Assembly: GCA_947372235.1 (NCBI GenBank)
Contig: CANBSW010000011.1
Coordinates: forward strand, 1-49,821
Direction: 5' to 3'
Length of the DNA: 49,821 bases
From: Chitinophagaceae bacterium
Lineage (GTDB): Bacteria > Bacteroidota > Bacteroidia > Chitinophagales > Chitinophagaceae
Both the position numbers and the translations under genes were made by a program. Shown here one piece after another: positions 1 through 7,698 of the stretch (position 1 is the first letter of the stretch; each line of letters begins with the position of its first letter). Below the pieces are notes generated by a model that searched no databases, was not told the origin of the DNA, and saw only the letters and a program-made list of their open reading frames with translations.

Positions 1-336
1 TTAAAACCCGGCGGCCATTTCAGCATTTCTGATATTGTGTTGGAAGGGCAATTGCCCTCACAATTAAAACAGGCTGCAGAAATGTATGCGGGTTGTGTAT
101 CCGGAGCTATTCAGAAGCAAGTATATATGGAATTGATTGAGGCAACAGGTTTTACCAATATCACCATTCAGAAAGAAAAACTAATTTCTATTCCGGATGA
201 TATTTTGATTAATTATATCAGCAAAGAAGAGATTGAATTATTCAGGAATAGTGATATGGGTATTTATAGTATTACGGTGTATGCTGAAAAGCCTTTGGAG
301 AAAGCAGCTTGTTGTGCACCTGGGTGTTGTGATTAA
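1..336 (+). CDS. arsM: Arsenite S-adenosylmethyltransferase, C-terminal fragment (cut by window edge)
   Basis: The reading frame is open from base 1, so the track start at 37 (a GTG) is internal and the true start lies left of the window. The visible part opens with LKPGGHFSISDIV, the strand after the SAM-binding core typical of ArsM, followed by MYAGCVSGA, which contains one of the conserved arsenite-binding cysteines, and ends in the cysteine-rich tail CCAPGCC common in bacterial ArsM. The family methylates trivalent arsenic in the cytoplasm using SAM, giving volatile or more mobile methyl species. Neighbours agree: an ArsN-like acetyltransferase, a MIP channel and an ArsC reductase follow on the same strand. 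I am confident of the family; full-length integrity cannot be judged. Confidence 0.88.
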   Translation, partial: LKPGGHFSISDIVLEGQLPSQLKQAAEMYAGCVSGAIQKQVYMELIEATGFTNITIQKEKLISIPDDILINYISKEEIELFRNSDMGIYSITVYAEKPLEKAACCAPGCCD

Positions 337-337
337 T

Positions 338-431
338 AACACGTCATTGCGAGGTACGAAGCAATCTGTGTCTCGCATAAAGAGGCTTAATGACAAAGCA
401 CAGATTGCTTCGTACCTCGCAATGACGTGTT
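338..431. repeat. Perfect 33-bp inverted repeat, family A
   Basis: Arms 338-370 and 399-431 are exact reverse complements, with the core GTCATTGCGAGGTACGAAGC, around a 28-bp loop. Related arms occur at 11885-12054, 24471-24540 and 37308-37461. It sits between arsM and the acetyltransferase and could fold into a long stem in the transcript. A truncated third copy of the end (ATCGCAATGACG) follows at once. I interpret it as a dispersed palindromic element rather than a dedicated regulator. Confidence 0.9.
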
Positions 432-457
432 ATCGCAATGACGCAAAAAATAGTTTT

Positions 458-949
458 ATGGAAATAACTTCACTTCTTCCCCAACATTGGGAAGCCGTTA
501 AAAAAATTTACGAAGAAGGCATCGCAACCGGTAATGCTACATTTCAAACTTCAGCTCCATCCTGGGAAGAATGGGATGCTGCACATTCTACTAAACCAAG
601 ATTAGTGGCTGTTGAAAACAATGAAGTGCTAGGATGGGCCGCCATCACGCCTGTTAGCGGACGATGTGTGTATGCAGGTGTTGGTGAAGTGAGTGTGTAT
701 GTTAGTGCAGCAGCACGAGGCAAAGGTGTTGGCAAACAATTACTCAACGCACTCATCGAACAAAGTGAGACCCAAAATTTCTGGACCCTACAGGCTGGCA
801 TTTTTCCGGAGAACATTGCAAGCATTGCTTTACATCATTCCCTTGGTTTTAGAACCATTGGTACCAGAGAAAAAATTGGTAAGATGAAAGGCATTTGGCG
901 CGATACGGTTTTATTGGAAAGAAGAAGTGATAAAACCGGTATTGAATGA
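458..949 (+). CDS. arsN1: GNAT N-acetyltransferase, ArsN1/phosphinothricin acetyltransferase-like
   Basis: 163 aa when started at ATG 458. The longer track ORF from 233 only reads back through the palindrome and the arsM tail. The protein matches the PAT/bar branch of GNAT enzymes: FQTSAPSWEEWD near residue 28, GWAAITPVS, then VGEVSVYVS and the acetyl-CoA loop ARGKGVG near residue 90. Members of this branch acetylate the amino group of phosphinothricin. The arsenic-linked members (ArsN1) acetylate arsinothricin, an organoarsenical antibiotic. Being placed between arsM and arsC favours the arsenic role, but the substrate is inferred from context. The stop overlaps the next start (ATGA), implying translational coupling with the channel gene. 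Confidence 0.8.
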   Translation: MEITSLLPQHWEAVKKIYEEGIATGNATFQTSAPSWEEWDAAHSTKPRLVAVENNEVLGWAAITPVSGRCVYAGVGEVSVYVSAAARGKGVGKQLLNALIEQSETQNFWTLQAGIFPENIASIALHHSLGFRTIGTREKIGKMKGIWRDTVLLERRSDKTGIE

Positions 950-1584
950 AAAAATATGTAACAGAATTTCTCGGAACCTTTATACTGATATTTTTGGGAA
1001 CTGGCGCAGCCATTGCCAATGAAGTAACCCATGGTGGCGTAACACATATTGGTGTTGCCATTTGTTTTGGATTGATTGTAATGGCACTCATTTATGCTAT
1101 TGGAGATATTTCAGGTGCACATATGAACCCCGCTGTTACCATTGCATTTGCTGCCAATAATGTTTTTAAATGGGTTGATGTATTTCCTTATATCATCAGT
1201 CAGATAGCCGGTGCATTTGCAGGGAGCTTAGTACTGCATTATATCTTTCCTGATTCTGTTTTTTTGGGAGCCACTTTGCCGGTTAATGGAGCCATGCAAT
1301 CTTTCATACTTGAACTCTTTCTTACTTTTATTTTAATGTTCGTTGTATTACGTGTTGCCACAGGATCAAAAGAACAGGGACTGTTTGCGGGTGCTGCCAT
1401 CGGTTCTATAGTTTTAGTAGAAGCCATGTTTGCCGGACCAATCTCCGGCGCATCTATGAACCCTGCACGTTCTTTGGCTCCGGCCATCCTCAGCGGTCAT
1501 ACCGAACATTTGTGGCTCTATCTTTCCGCTCCTGTTATTGGCGCATTACTAGCAGTGATCATTCATCAATTTTTAAAAAAATAA
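946..1584 (+). CDS. MIP-family aquaporin-like channel of the ars cluster (AqpS-like)
   Basis: 212 aa with six predicted membrane helices and the two half-helix NPA boxes: GAHMNPAVT at about residue 61 and GASMNPARS at about 172. The arginine after the second NPA is the usual selectivity-filter arginine. MIP channels pass water, glycerol or uncharged metalloids such as As(OH)3. In several ars operons such a channel (AqpS) replaces ArsB/Acr3, letting arsenite made by ArsC leave down its gradient, and that is the likely job here because no arsenite pump is visible. It overlaps the acetyltransferase by 4 bp and lies 3 bp before arsC, so it is almost certainly in the same transcript. Selectivity is inferred. 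Confidence 0.87.
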   Translation: MKKYVTEFLGTFILIFLGTGAAIANEVTHGGVTHIGVAICFGLIVMALIYAIGDISGAHMNPAVTIAFAANNVFKWVDVFPYIISQIAGAFAGSLVLHYIFPDSVFLGATLPVNGAMQSFILELFLTFILMFVVLRVATGSKEQGLFAGAAIGSIVLVEAMFAGPISGASMNPARSLAPAILSGHTEHLWLYLSAPVIGALLAVIIHQFLKK

Positions 1585-1587
1585 TTC

Positions 1588-1983
1588 ATGTTAAAAAAGA
1601 AACTCCTTTTTGTTTGTGTAGAAAACAGTAACCGCAGCCAGATGAGTCAGGCTTTTGCAAAAATTCATGGAGGCGATAATGTAGAAGCTTATAGTGCAGG
1701 AAGTAAACCCAGTGGTATTGTTAATCCGAAAGCAATTGCTGCGATGAAGGAATTGGGTTATGATTTAAGTACTCACGACAGTAAATCATTACAGGAAGTA
1801 GAAGCTTTTGCACCGTTTGATGCCGTGGTTACCATGGGTTGCGGCGATGCCTGCCCGTGGATGCCCGCTAAAAAATTTATCGACTGGCAGATCCCGGATC
1901 CCAAACATATGGACCCAAAAGAATTTAATGAAGTGCGCGATTTTATCAGCGATAAAATAAAAGAGCTCCTGGCAGAACTATGA
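1588..1983 (+). CDS. arsC: Arsenate reductase, low-molecular-weight phosphatase fold (thioredoxin-coupled type)
   Basis: 131 aa, the usual size for the family. It opens with the phosphatase P-loop CVENSNRS (nucleophile Cys10), then SAGSKPSG. VTMGCGDACPW gives Cys85 and Cys89 as candidates for the disulfide relay, and PDPKHMDP supplies the general-acid aspartate. The enzyme reduces arsenate to arsenite in the cytoplasm using thioredoxin, making the substrate for the upstream ArsM and for channel efflux. It starts 3 bp after the channel gene and ends with a 6-bp tail-to-tail overlap with the minus-strand PF04020 gene, so it is the last gene of the ars operon. Confidence 0.9.
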   Translation: MLKKKLLFVCVENSNRSQMSQAFAKIHGGDNVEAYSAGSKPSGIVNPKAIAAMKELGYDLSTHDSKSLQEVEAFAPFDAVVTMGCGDACPWMPAKKFIDWQIPDPKHMDPKEFNEVRDFISDKIKELLAEL

Positions 1984-2337
1984 TTCTTTTTTATCCGGTG
2001 TTCCAATAATGCCTTCTATTATGGAAGACACAAAACTTACCACCAGGCTAAAAAACAATGCCGATATCCACCCATCAACAGTAAACCCGGGAACAATATC
2101 TGCCACCCATTTTACAATGATGATATTGATCACTAGTAAAAACAGTCCTAAAGTAAATAAAGTAATGGGGATGGTTAACAGTATGAGTATGGGTTTGATA
2201 AAACTATTTAATAAGCCCAAAACTACTGCCACCATTAATGCAGTAACGGTATCATCTACATGAACACCTTTTAAAATATAAGCAGCCAGTAAAACAGCGA
2301 CTGCTGTGGCAATGGTTTTTGCAAAAAACTTTCCCAT
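1978..2337 (-). CDS. Phage holin family / PF04020-type small membrane protein
   Basis: 119 aa with about four hydrophobic helices: an N-terminal one, then a LLNSFIKPILILLTIPITL segment and two more. The pattern NSFIKPIL followed by PITLFTLGLFLLVIN is characteristic of the PF04020 membrane family (annotated phage holin 4, YvlD-like). These are ordinary chromosomal genes of poorly known function, so the holin label should not be read as a prophage sign; no phage genes are nearby. It converges on arsC with a 6-bp overlap and lies 5 bp after the end of the upstream GxxExxY gene. Confidence 0.8.
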   Translation of the reverse strand: MGKFFAKTIATAVAVLLAAYILKGVHVDDTVTALMVAVVLGLLNSFIKPILILLTIPITLFTLGLFLLVINIIIVKWVADIVPGFTVDGWISALFFSLVVSFVSSIIEGIIGTPDKKES

Positions 2338-2342
2338 GAATG

Positions 2343-2741
2343 CTATTTATGATTCAAGTTACCATTTATTTTTCTTCTGATGCCCTCTTTCAGAACAGCA
2401 ACATTAAAATTGATTAACAACCCTATTTTTTTTTCTGACAGTTTAAGATAAGTAACCAATTGTGCTTCATGGATCGGAAAAATTCCCTCTGTTGATTTTA
2501 ATTCAATGATCACTTCATCTTCTATTAGCTGATCAATTACAAACCCTTTTTCCAATATTATACCTTTATAAACAACAGGCAATATCAGTTGTCTTTTTAC
2601 TGATATACCTTCTTGTTGTAGCTCATTAAATAAACAATAGTCATAAACTGATTCCATCAAACCGGGTCCAAGTTGCTTATGAACTTCTATGGCACATTTT
2701 ATGACTTGATAGGTTAGTAGGTTGTAGGCTTGCTCTTTCAT
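2343..2741 (-). CDS. GxxExxY family protein (PD-(D/E)XK nuclease-like fold)
   Basis: 132 aa. The N-terminal IEVHKQLGPGLMESVY contains the GxxExxY signature (GLMESVY), followed by a core ending IIELKST that resembles the E-x-K strand of PD-(D/E)XK nucleases, then HEAQLVTYLKLSEKKIGLLINF. These proteins are common and often multicopy in Bacteroidota; their biological role is not established. It precedes the PF04020 gene on the minus strand by 5 bp. ATG at 2741 is the only good start. Confidence 0.88.
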   Translation of the reverse strand: MKEQAYNLLTYQVIKCAIEVHKQLGPGLMESVYDYCLFNELQQEGISVKRQLILPVVYKGIILEKGFVIDQLIEDEVIIELKSTEGIFPIHEAQLVTYLKLSEKKIGLLINFNVAVLKEGIRRKINGNLNHK

Positions 2742-2840
2742 GAGATAAACCTAATAAGATGCACTCTTTTAAAAAAGAGTATTTACCGCAATTGGGAGGA
2801 TTTTTTCACCTTAAATTTTAGTGGTGATATACTTTATTCG

Positions 2841-2932
2841 AGACTTTTTTTCAACACAGAGATACAGAGGAGCAGAGTTGCACAGAGAATCTCCTCTGTG
2901 TAGCTCCTTATCTCTGTGTTGAAAAAAAGTCT
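2841..2932. repeat. Inverted repeat, family B (24-bp perfect outer arms)
   Basis: Arms 2841-2864 and 2909-2932 are exact reverse complements (core TCAACACAGAGATA), and an imperfect inner stem (CAGAGGAG / CTCCTCTG) extends the pairing. It fills the spacer after the M16 gene end and upstream of the GxxExxY start. The A/T runs at the outer ends mean it could terminate transcription in either direction. It belongs to the CACAGA-rich class also seen at 20406, 25602 and 40607. Confidence 0.85.
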
Positions 2933-2957
2933 AACAAAATCCGCAACTCAAAAAATC

Positions 2958-4238
2958 TTACACCACCACCAATTCAAAAAACTCCTCCGGATTCAAATAC
3001 TTATTAGCCAGTGCCTGTATCTCTTCCGGTGTAATGGTTTGAACGGTTTTGATGCCGTTGTAGAAATAGTCTTCTGATAAATTATTGAGGATATAACTTT
3101 TCCATCTTGCAATGATCTGGAAAGGACCATCAAGATCTCCGAGCAATGAACCGATCATGTAATTACGGACCAGATCAAGCTCTTCTGTTTCTACCGGTTC
3201 ATTTCTAAGAATAGCCATTTCTTTGTACACTTCTTCAACCGTTGCTTCACAAACGTCGCGACCGGCTTCGGTGCTGATCATCCAGGCAGATTCATGAATA
3301 TGATTTTGCATGTAGCTGTGTATACCGTAAGTATAGCCTTTATCCTCACGGATATTACTCATCAGTCTCGATCCAAAAAAGCCGCCGAAAATATTATTCA
3401 GTACCTGTGTTTTTTGAAAATCAGGATGATGCCTGTTTGGGAAAGGGCGTGCAATTCTGATAGCACCCTGCACACCATCAGCATCGTTAATGATATTGTA
3501 TTTCTTTGTGTCGGCAGTATTCAGGTTAAACTGTATGGCAGGTAATTCTTTTTTATTCAGGGGTAAATGGCCAAATGCTTTGTTGAGTTGTTGTTCAAGA
3601 TCAACAGGTGGTTTACCTGCTACAAATAATAAACACTTTCCTTCGGTATAAAATTTTTTATAAAAAGTATCCAGTTCATTACGATCAAGCTGTTCATAAT
3701 CTAATGTGGATGTATAACGGCCATAGGGATGATGAAAGCCATAAATATATTCATCGATCAGGCGGTTGGCAACAAAATCACATTTTTTGAGGTTTACTTC
3801 CAAACGTTGCTTTTGATTTTGTTTGTAGATGGCCAGTTCTTCTTCGGGGAAAATACTTTCTGTCATTAACTCCGCCACTACCGGTAACAGTTCTGACAGG
3901 TTTTTACTCAAACAATGCAAAGTGATGGTTGCCGTTTCGTTATAACAGCTTCTGTTTAAATAAGCACCGTAAAACTCAAAGTGCTCGTTAATAGCGAAAG
4001 CTTTCTTTTGCTTTGTACCATTCTTCAACATAAAGTTGGTTGTGGCTGCAACAATATTCTTTTCTTCGTACCAGTTACCGGCTGAGAATACCCATTCGAG
4101 CGACAATACTTCCTGCGCACCGGCATCAATGCTGTAAACAGGAACCCCATTGTCTAATAAAAAATGTTCGTAAGGTTTTAACTGCAGTTTCATATCCACA
4201 GCATCTATAATATCCGGTGCAGTTTTTCTATTTAGCAT
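2958..4238 (-). CDS. M16 family peptidase-like protein, non-catalytic partner subunit
   Basis: 426 aa with the two-lobed M16 layout, including the C-terminal R/Y-region sequence GYTYGIHSYMQN. At the place where active members carry HxxEH it reads TNFMLKNGTKQK, so the zinc-binding motif is missing. M16B proteases often work as pairs of one catalytic and one inactive subunit, and the catalytic partner with intact HLFEH lies upstream at 4911-6146. No signal peptide is evident. Its start overlaps the TMEM175-like gene by 11 bp, which puts all three genes in one minus-strand operon. The substrate is unknown. Confidence 0.87.
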   Translation of the reverse strand: MLNRKTAPDIIDAVDMKLQLKPYEHFLLDNGVPVYSIDAGAQEVLSLEWVFSAGNWYEEKNIVAATTNFMLKNGTKQKKAFAINEHFEFYGAYLNRSCYNETATITLHCLSKNLSELLPVVAELMTESIFPEEELAIYKQNQKQRLEVNLKKCDFVANRLIDEYIYGFHHPYGRYTSTLDYEQLDRNELDTFYKKFYTEGKCLLFVAGKPPVDLEQQLNKAFGHLPLNKKELPAIQFNLNTADTKKYNIINDADGVQGAIRIARPFPNRHHPDFQKTQVLNNIFGGFFGSRLMSNIREDKGYTYGIHSYMQNHIHESAWMISTEAGRDVCEATVEEVYKEMAILRNEPVETEELDLVRNYMIGSLLGDLDGPFQIIARWKSYILNNLSEDYFYNGIKTVQTITPEEIQALANKYLNPEEFFELVVV

Positions 4239-4908
4239 GTTTGATCTTGTGTGTTTTCTTTTTAAAAAATTTCTTGTACAATCTTGCGAAAAACATAGGT
4301 AGAACTCCGATAGCAGATACTTCTATTGTTGAAATATATGTGAGCATAAAAATACAGACAAAACTTACCGTCATCCATACTACCCTGTAAGCAAACACAT
4401 CCCTTTCTTCCTCTTCCATAGGATACGTCATTTCAGGATATTTTTTGGTTACCATCCAATACAATATATAGGTCATAACTCCGGCTGCAATATTATTTAA
4501 CAGAAATATCCGGCAGGCAAGTATGATCACATTACTGTTCTCAATACTCGCATAAAAGAAAGCGGTTGAGAACGGAAAGAATATTACAGGCAAAAGCATC
4601 ATCAGATTCCAGGTAAGAATAGATCTGTTGTAATTATGAATGTGTTTGAATAAAAGATGGTGCCTTACCCAATAGTTTGAGATCAACAGAAAACTAAACA
4701 GCAGTGATAAAAACTTGTATTTCATGCCTGCCAACTCATTCCAAACTTCTGCATAAGTGGTTTTTTCATCTACATGTGGAATTTTAAACTCAATCACCAG
4801 TAAGGTAATAGCAATAGCAAACACCGCATCACTAAAGAATGCCAGTCGCTCTACCTGGAAATCGTGTTTGGGATGTTTGTTTGCTGTTGGTTCGTGGTGC
4901 GACATCAT
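4228..4908 (-). CDS. TMEM175-family (DUF1211) potassium-channel-like membrane protein
   Basis: 226 aa. The first helix carries RLAFFSDAVFAIAITLLVIE, matching the TMEM175 signature (R-x3-FSD in helix 1), followed by further helices (FLSLLFSFLLISNYWVRHH, then three or four more) and a lysine-rich tail. Bacterial TMEM175 proteins are tetrameric K+-permeable channels of six helices per subunit. FSDA replaces the more common FSDG. It lies 2 bp downstream of the active M16 gene and overlaps the inactive M16 gene by 11 bp, so it is co-transcribed with both halves of the peptidase pair. Confidence 0.83.
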   Translation of the reverse strand: MMSHHEPTANKHPKHDFQVERLAFFSDAVFAIAITLLVIEFKIPHVDEKTTYAEVWNELAGMKYKFLSLLFSFLLISNYWVRHHLLFKHIHNYNRSILTWNLMMLLPVIFFPFSTAFFYASIENSNVIILACRIFLLNNIAAGVMTYILYWMVTKKYPEMTYPMEEEERDVFAYRVVWMTVSFVCIFMLTYISTIEVSAIGVLPMFFARLYKKFFKKKTHKIKHAK

Positions 4909-4910
4909 TT

Positions 4911-6146
4911 TTATTTTGCGTAATAAAACATTGTGTTGCTATTGTCATTCCTGAAAACCTCTTTACAATATTGCTGCACATCATCTGTAGTGATGGTATT
5001 GTATTTTTCAAGTTCTGTATTCATCAAATTTGCATCTCCTAATAATTCATACATGGCAAGGCTGTTGGCGCGGCTCATCACACCCATGTCTTCGAAAGCG
5101 ATCACACTTTCTGTTTTGTTCTTTACTTTTTGCAGTTCCAGATCAGATACTTTGGCAGATTGCATTTTTTCAATTTCCTCATCTACTGCTTTGGCTGCAT
5201 CTTCCATCTTTACTCCTTTTACCAGTTTACCATCAATGGCGATCAATCCTTTATCAACACTTCCAAAATGATAACAATCCAGATTAGAGAATAATTGTTT
5301 TTCTTTTACCAGTGATTGATATAAACGCGATGAACCGCCACCACCCAGTATTTCTGTTGCCAGGTCTGCTGTATAATATCCTTTTTCCAGTCTGGCATCC
5401 ATATGCCATGTTTTAATAAATGCATCCAATGGAACATTCGCGTGTACTTCTATTTTCCGCGCTTCTGTTTGACGGGGTTCAATGGGAAGATTACGTTCAT
5501 ATTTTTCTCCCATGGGAATATTACCAAACCATTTTTCTGCCAGCTGTTTTACATTTTCCAATTGTACATGCCCCGCCACCACCAATATTGCATTTATGGG
5601 GCGATAATGTTTGAAAAAAAAATGTTTTACATCCTCAATATTTGCATTTTCTACATGGCTTAGCTCTTTACCAATCGTCATCCAGCGGTAAGGATGTTTG
5701 GTATATGCCAGTTCGCGCATTTTATGCCATACATCACCATATGGTTTATTAATATAGTGTTCTTTAAATTCCTCGCACACTACTTTTTTTTGCACAGATA
5801 AACTTTTTGCACCAAAAGCCAGGCTCAACATCCTGTCACTTTCAAGCCAAAAAGCTGTTTCCAGATTTTCGGCGGGCAGTTGACAATAATAGTTTGTAAG
5901 ATCGTTTGTGGTATAAGCATTGTTTTCGCCACCGGCTCTTTGCAGGGGTTCATCATAATCAGGTATATTAATACTGCCACCAAACATCAGATGCTCAAAC
6001 AAATGTGCGAAACCGGTTTTTTCGGGGTTCTCGTCTCTGGCACCTACATCATACATAATATTAAGAACAGCCATTGGGGTAGAATGGTCTTCATGAACCA
6101 GAACGCGTAAACCATTATCTAAAACAAATCTTTCGTATTGAATCAT
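4911..6146 (-). CDS. M16 family zinc metallopeptidase, catalytic subunit
   Basis: 411 aa. The zinc motif HLFEH is at residues 48-52, and the distal glutamate region VVCEEFKEH follows about 76 residues later (Glu129 or a neighbour), as expected for M16. ERFVLDNGLRVLVHED at the N-terminus and the second lobe with GGGGSSRLYQSLVKEK are typical M16B. It would form a clamshell heterodimer with the inactive subunit at 2958-4238 and degrade unfolded peptides. No signal peptide is evident, so a cytoplasmic or unconventional location is likely. It is the first gene of a three-gene operon. Confidence 0.92.
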   Translation of the reverse strand: MIQYERFVLDNGLRVLVHEDHSTPMAVLNIMYDVGARDENPEKTGFAHLFEHLMFGGSINIPDYDEPLQRAGGENNAYTTNDLTNYYCQLPAENLETAFWLESDRMLSLAFGAKSLSVQKKVVCEEFKEHYINKPYGDVWHKMRELAYTKHPYRWMTIGKELSHVENANIEDVKHFFFKHYRPINAILVVAGHVQLENVKQLAEKWFGNIPMGEKYERNLPIEPRQTEARKIEVHANVPLDAFIKTWHMDARLEKGYYTADLATEILGGGGSSRLYQSLVKEKQLFSNLDCYHFGSVDKGLIAIDGKLVKGVKMEDAAKAVDEEIEKMQSAKVSDLELQKVKNKTESVIAFEDMGVMSRANSLAMYELLGDANLMNTELEKYNTITTDDVQQYCKEVFRNDNSNTMFYYAK

Positions 6147-6215
6147 AATAAAATTTAAAAAGAAGGTGCAAATTAGGGCTTTGCCAAAAAAAAGAGACAG
6201 GAATGTTTAGAAAGA

Positions 6216-7406
6216 TCAATAGCGGATGTCTTTTACATCAATTGTTAAAACAACCGGCTTCTGGTCGCGGAAAACTATGACCCTTATTCTGCCGATACTG
6301 TTTTGAAAGATTGTTTTATAGGTCTGTATGTTTTTAGACGTGTTGGCTTCTACAGAAAAAATTACATCTCCTCTTAAAAAGCCTGCTTTGGCGCCTGGTG
6401 AGTTGGGTATTATATCAACAATCCTGATTTCTCCATCAATCTGATAAATACCAAGACCGGTATAAGAATAATCAAAACTTTCTGTGTAATGGTTGTTGGG
6501 CTTGATATGAATACTTTGTTCGGGATAATTGATGATCACATTAAAACGGCGAAGGATATCATTCCCTATTAACCCACCCAACAGGGGATAGCTTGTTACA
6601 TTATAGTCATCCTCAAAAATATGTACAGGAACTCTTTTGAATTTATAAGGCCCAAGCTTTATTTCTTTGACTACAGAAACACTCATTTGTCTTTTCCCTC
6701 CAATACCTTCTGCCTGTGTAGGATACATTTTGCGGCTTTTCTTAAACACCACACTATCATCAACAAAATCCTGCGATAGCAGAAAACTTAATCCTGCACC
6801 TGTATCAAAAATAAAACGGCTTTGAATGGCTCTTTCATCTTCAACAGTAGCGGTTTGTAAGGGCAGGGTAGAAAAATTAGGCTTTAACATATATCCACCT
6901 TTGGGATATTTAAAAATTCCGGGGCTGTATACTTCTATCATCATATTATCATAATCCAGTTTTACAATATACCGCCTCAAAAAACTATAGCCTATGATAC
7001 CATCTATTCTTACTCCATAAACACTGGTAAGCAGGTCATAATCGTTGATATGAAAATCGAGATGGTGTGTTAAAAAACCATACAGTTTGAGGGTATGGTT
7101 ATTGGTAAAATCCACTTTTCTGATACCACCAATACCGCGGATGGTTTTATCTGATTTTACGGAAATTACATTCAGATAAGCTGCTGCTGCAGAATCGAGC
7201 GAGATACCGCCACTACCTGTATCAAATACAAAATTGAGCGTATCAGGAAAAGAATCTATCTGGGCTTTTACAATTACAATGCCGCCGTTTAGTTGCGAAA
7301 ATGGAAACTTCACCAATAGTTTTGCTTGTGGAGGAACAAATTCCTCCTGTGCGGTACCTATGATACTCAGGCAAAGCAAGGCTAAAGCAATACAAATTGG
7401 TTTCAT
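6216..7406 (-). CDS. Secreted retropepsin-like aspartyl protease with C-terminal PDZ domain
   Basis: 396 aa with a signal peptide (cleavage expected after IIGTAQ). Two aspartyl protease active-site motifs are present, FDTGSGG near residue 63 and FDTGAGLS near residue 200, so one chain holds both halves of the catalytic site. The C-terminal third has a PDZ core: GLGIYQIDGEIRIVDIIPNS, then GAKAGFLRGDVI. Such proteins are frequent in Bacteroidota and probably act in the periplasm or on the surface; substrates are unknown. It stands alone on the minus strand, 69 bp downstream of the M16 operon start. Confidence 0.88.
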   Translation of the reverse strand: MKPICIALALLCLSIIGTAQEEFVPPQAKLLVKFPFSQLNGGIVIVKAQIDSFPDTLNFVFDTGSGGISLDSAAAAYLNVISVKSDKTIRGIGGIRKVDFTNNHTLKLYGFLTHHLDFHINDYDLLTSVYGVRIDGIIGYSFLRRYIVKLDYDNMMIEVYSPGIFKYPKGGYMLKPNFSTLPLQTATVEDERAIQSRFIFDTGAGLSFLLSQDFVDDSVVFKKSRKMYPTQAEGIGGKRQMSVSVVKEIKLGPYKFKRVPVHIFEDDYNVTSYPLLGGLIGNDILRRFNVIINYPEQSIHIKPNNHYTESFDYSYTGLGIYQIDGEIRIVDIIPNSPGAKAGFLRGDVIFSVEANTSKNIQTYKTIFQNSIGRIRVIVFRDQKPVVLTIDVKDIRY

Positions 7407-7532
7407 GCAGTTTGAATTTACGCAGAAATACCTGTTGATACGCCCTTAATCTTTACCAAGTTGCCCTGTAAAAGATAAGCGGTTGGTTTTAGGGATAGTT
7501 TTCAGAAAAATGGGGGCCATGTTTCACATTTT

Positions 7533-7615
7533 AAAATTTAACCGCAAGGATATGCGAGGGTTTTAAGGTGTCCTTTGTGAAACTTTGCGCCATGGCGCCC
7601 TTGCGGTTAAATTTT
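7533..7615. repeat. Inverted repeat with 17-bp arms between divergent genes
   Basis: Arms 7533-7549 and 7599-7615 (AAAATTTAACCGCAAGG and its complement) are perfect, with inner material related to the TTTGCGCC words of family C. It occupies the 292-bp spacer between the aspartyl protease start and mqnC. Apart from the candidate mqnC -7 element I see nothing else there. Confidence 0.82.
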
Positions 7616-7664
7616 AGCATTGATTCGTAATACATTTTCATTAACTCAATCAACCTTATCACCC

Positions 7665-7672
7665 TACCTTTG
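7665..7672 (+). promoter_or_regulatory. Candidate Bacteroidota -7 promoter element of mqnC
   Basis: TACCTTTG fits the TAnnTTTG consensus of the primary sigma factor in this phylum and is 26 bp before the mqnC ATG. No clear TTTG -33 box is seen, so support is moderate. Confidence 0.45.
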
Positions 7673-7698
7673 TTCTCTTTTTAAACAACCTGAAGCGT

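Noticed and set aside
233-457. N-terminal extension of the GNAT ORF
   Set aside because: It reads through the arsM tail and a perfect palindrome in another frame; family start fits ATG 458.
1239-1487. Minus-strand ORF inside the MIP channel gene
   Set aside because: It is a shadow frame of a strongly conserved membrane protein gene.
1978-2337. Prophage holin
   Set aside because: The PF04020 family is ordinary chromosomal; no phage structural, lysis or integrase genes are nearby.
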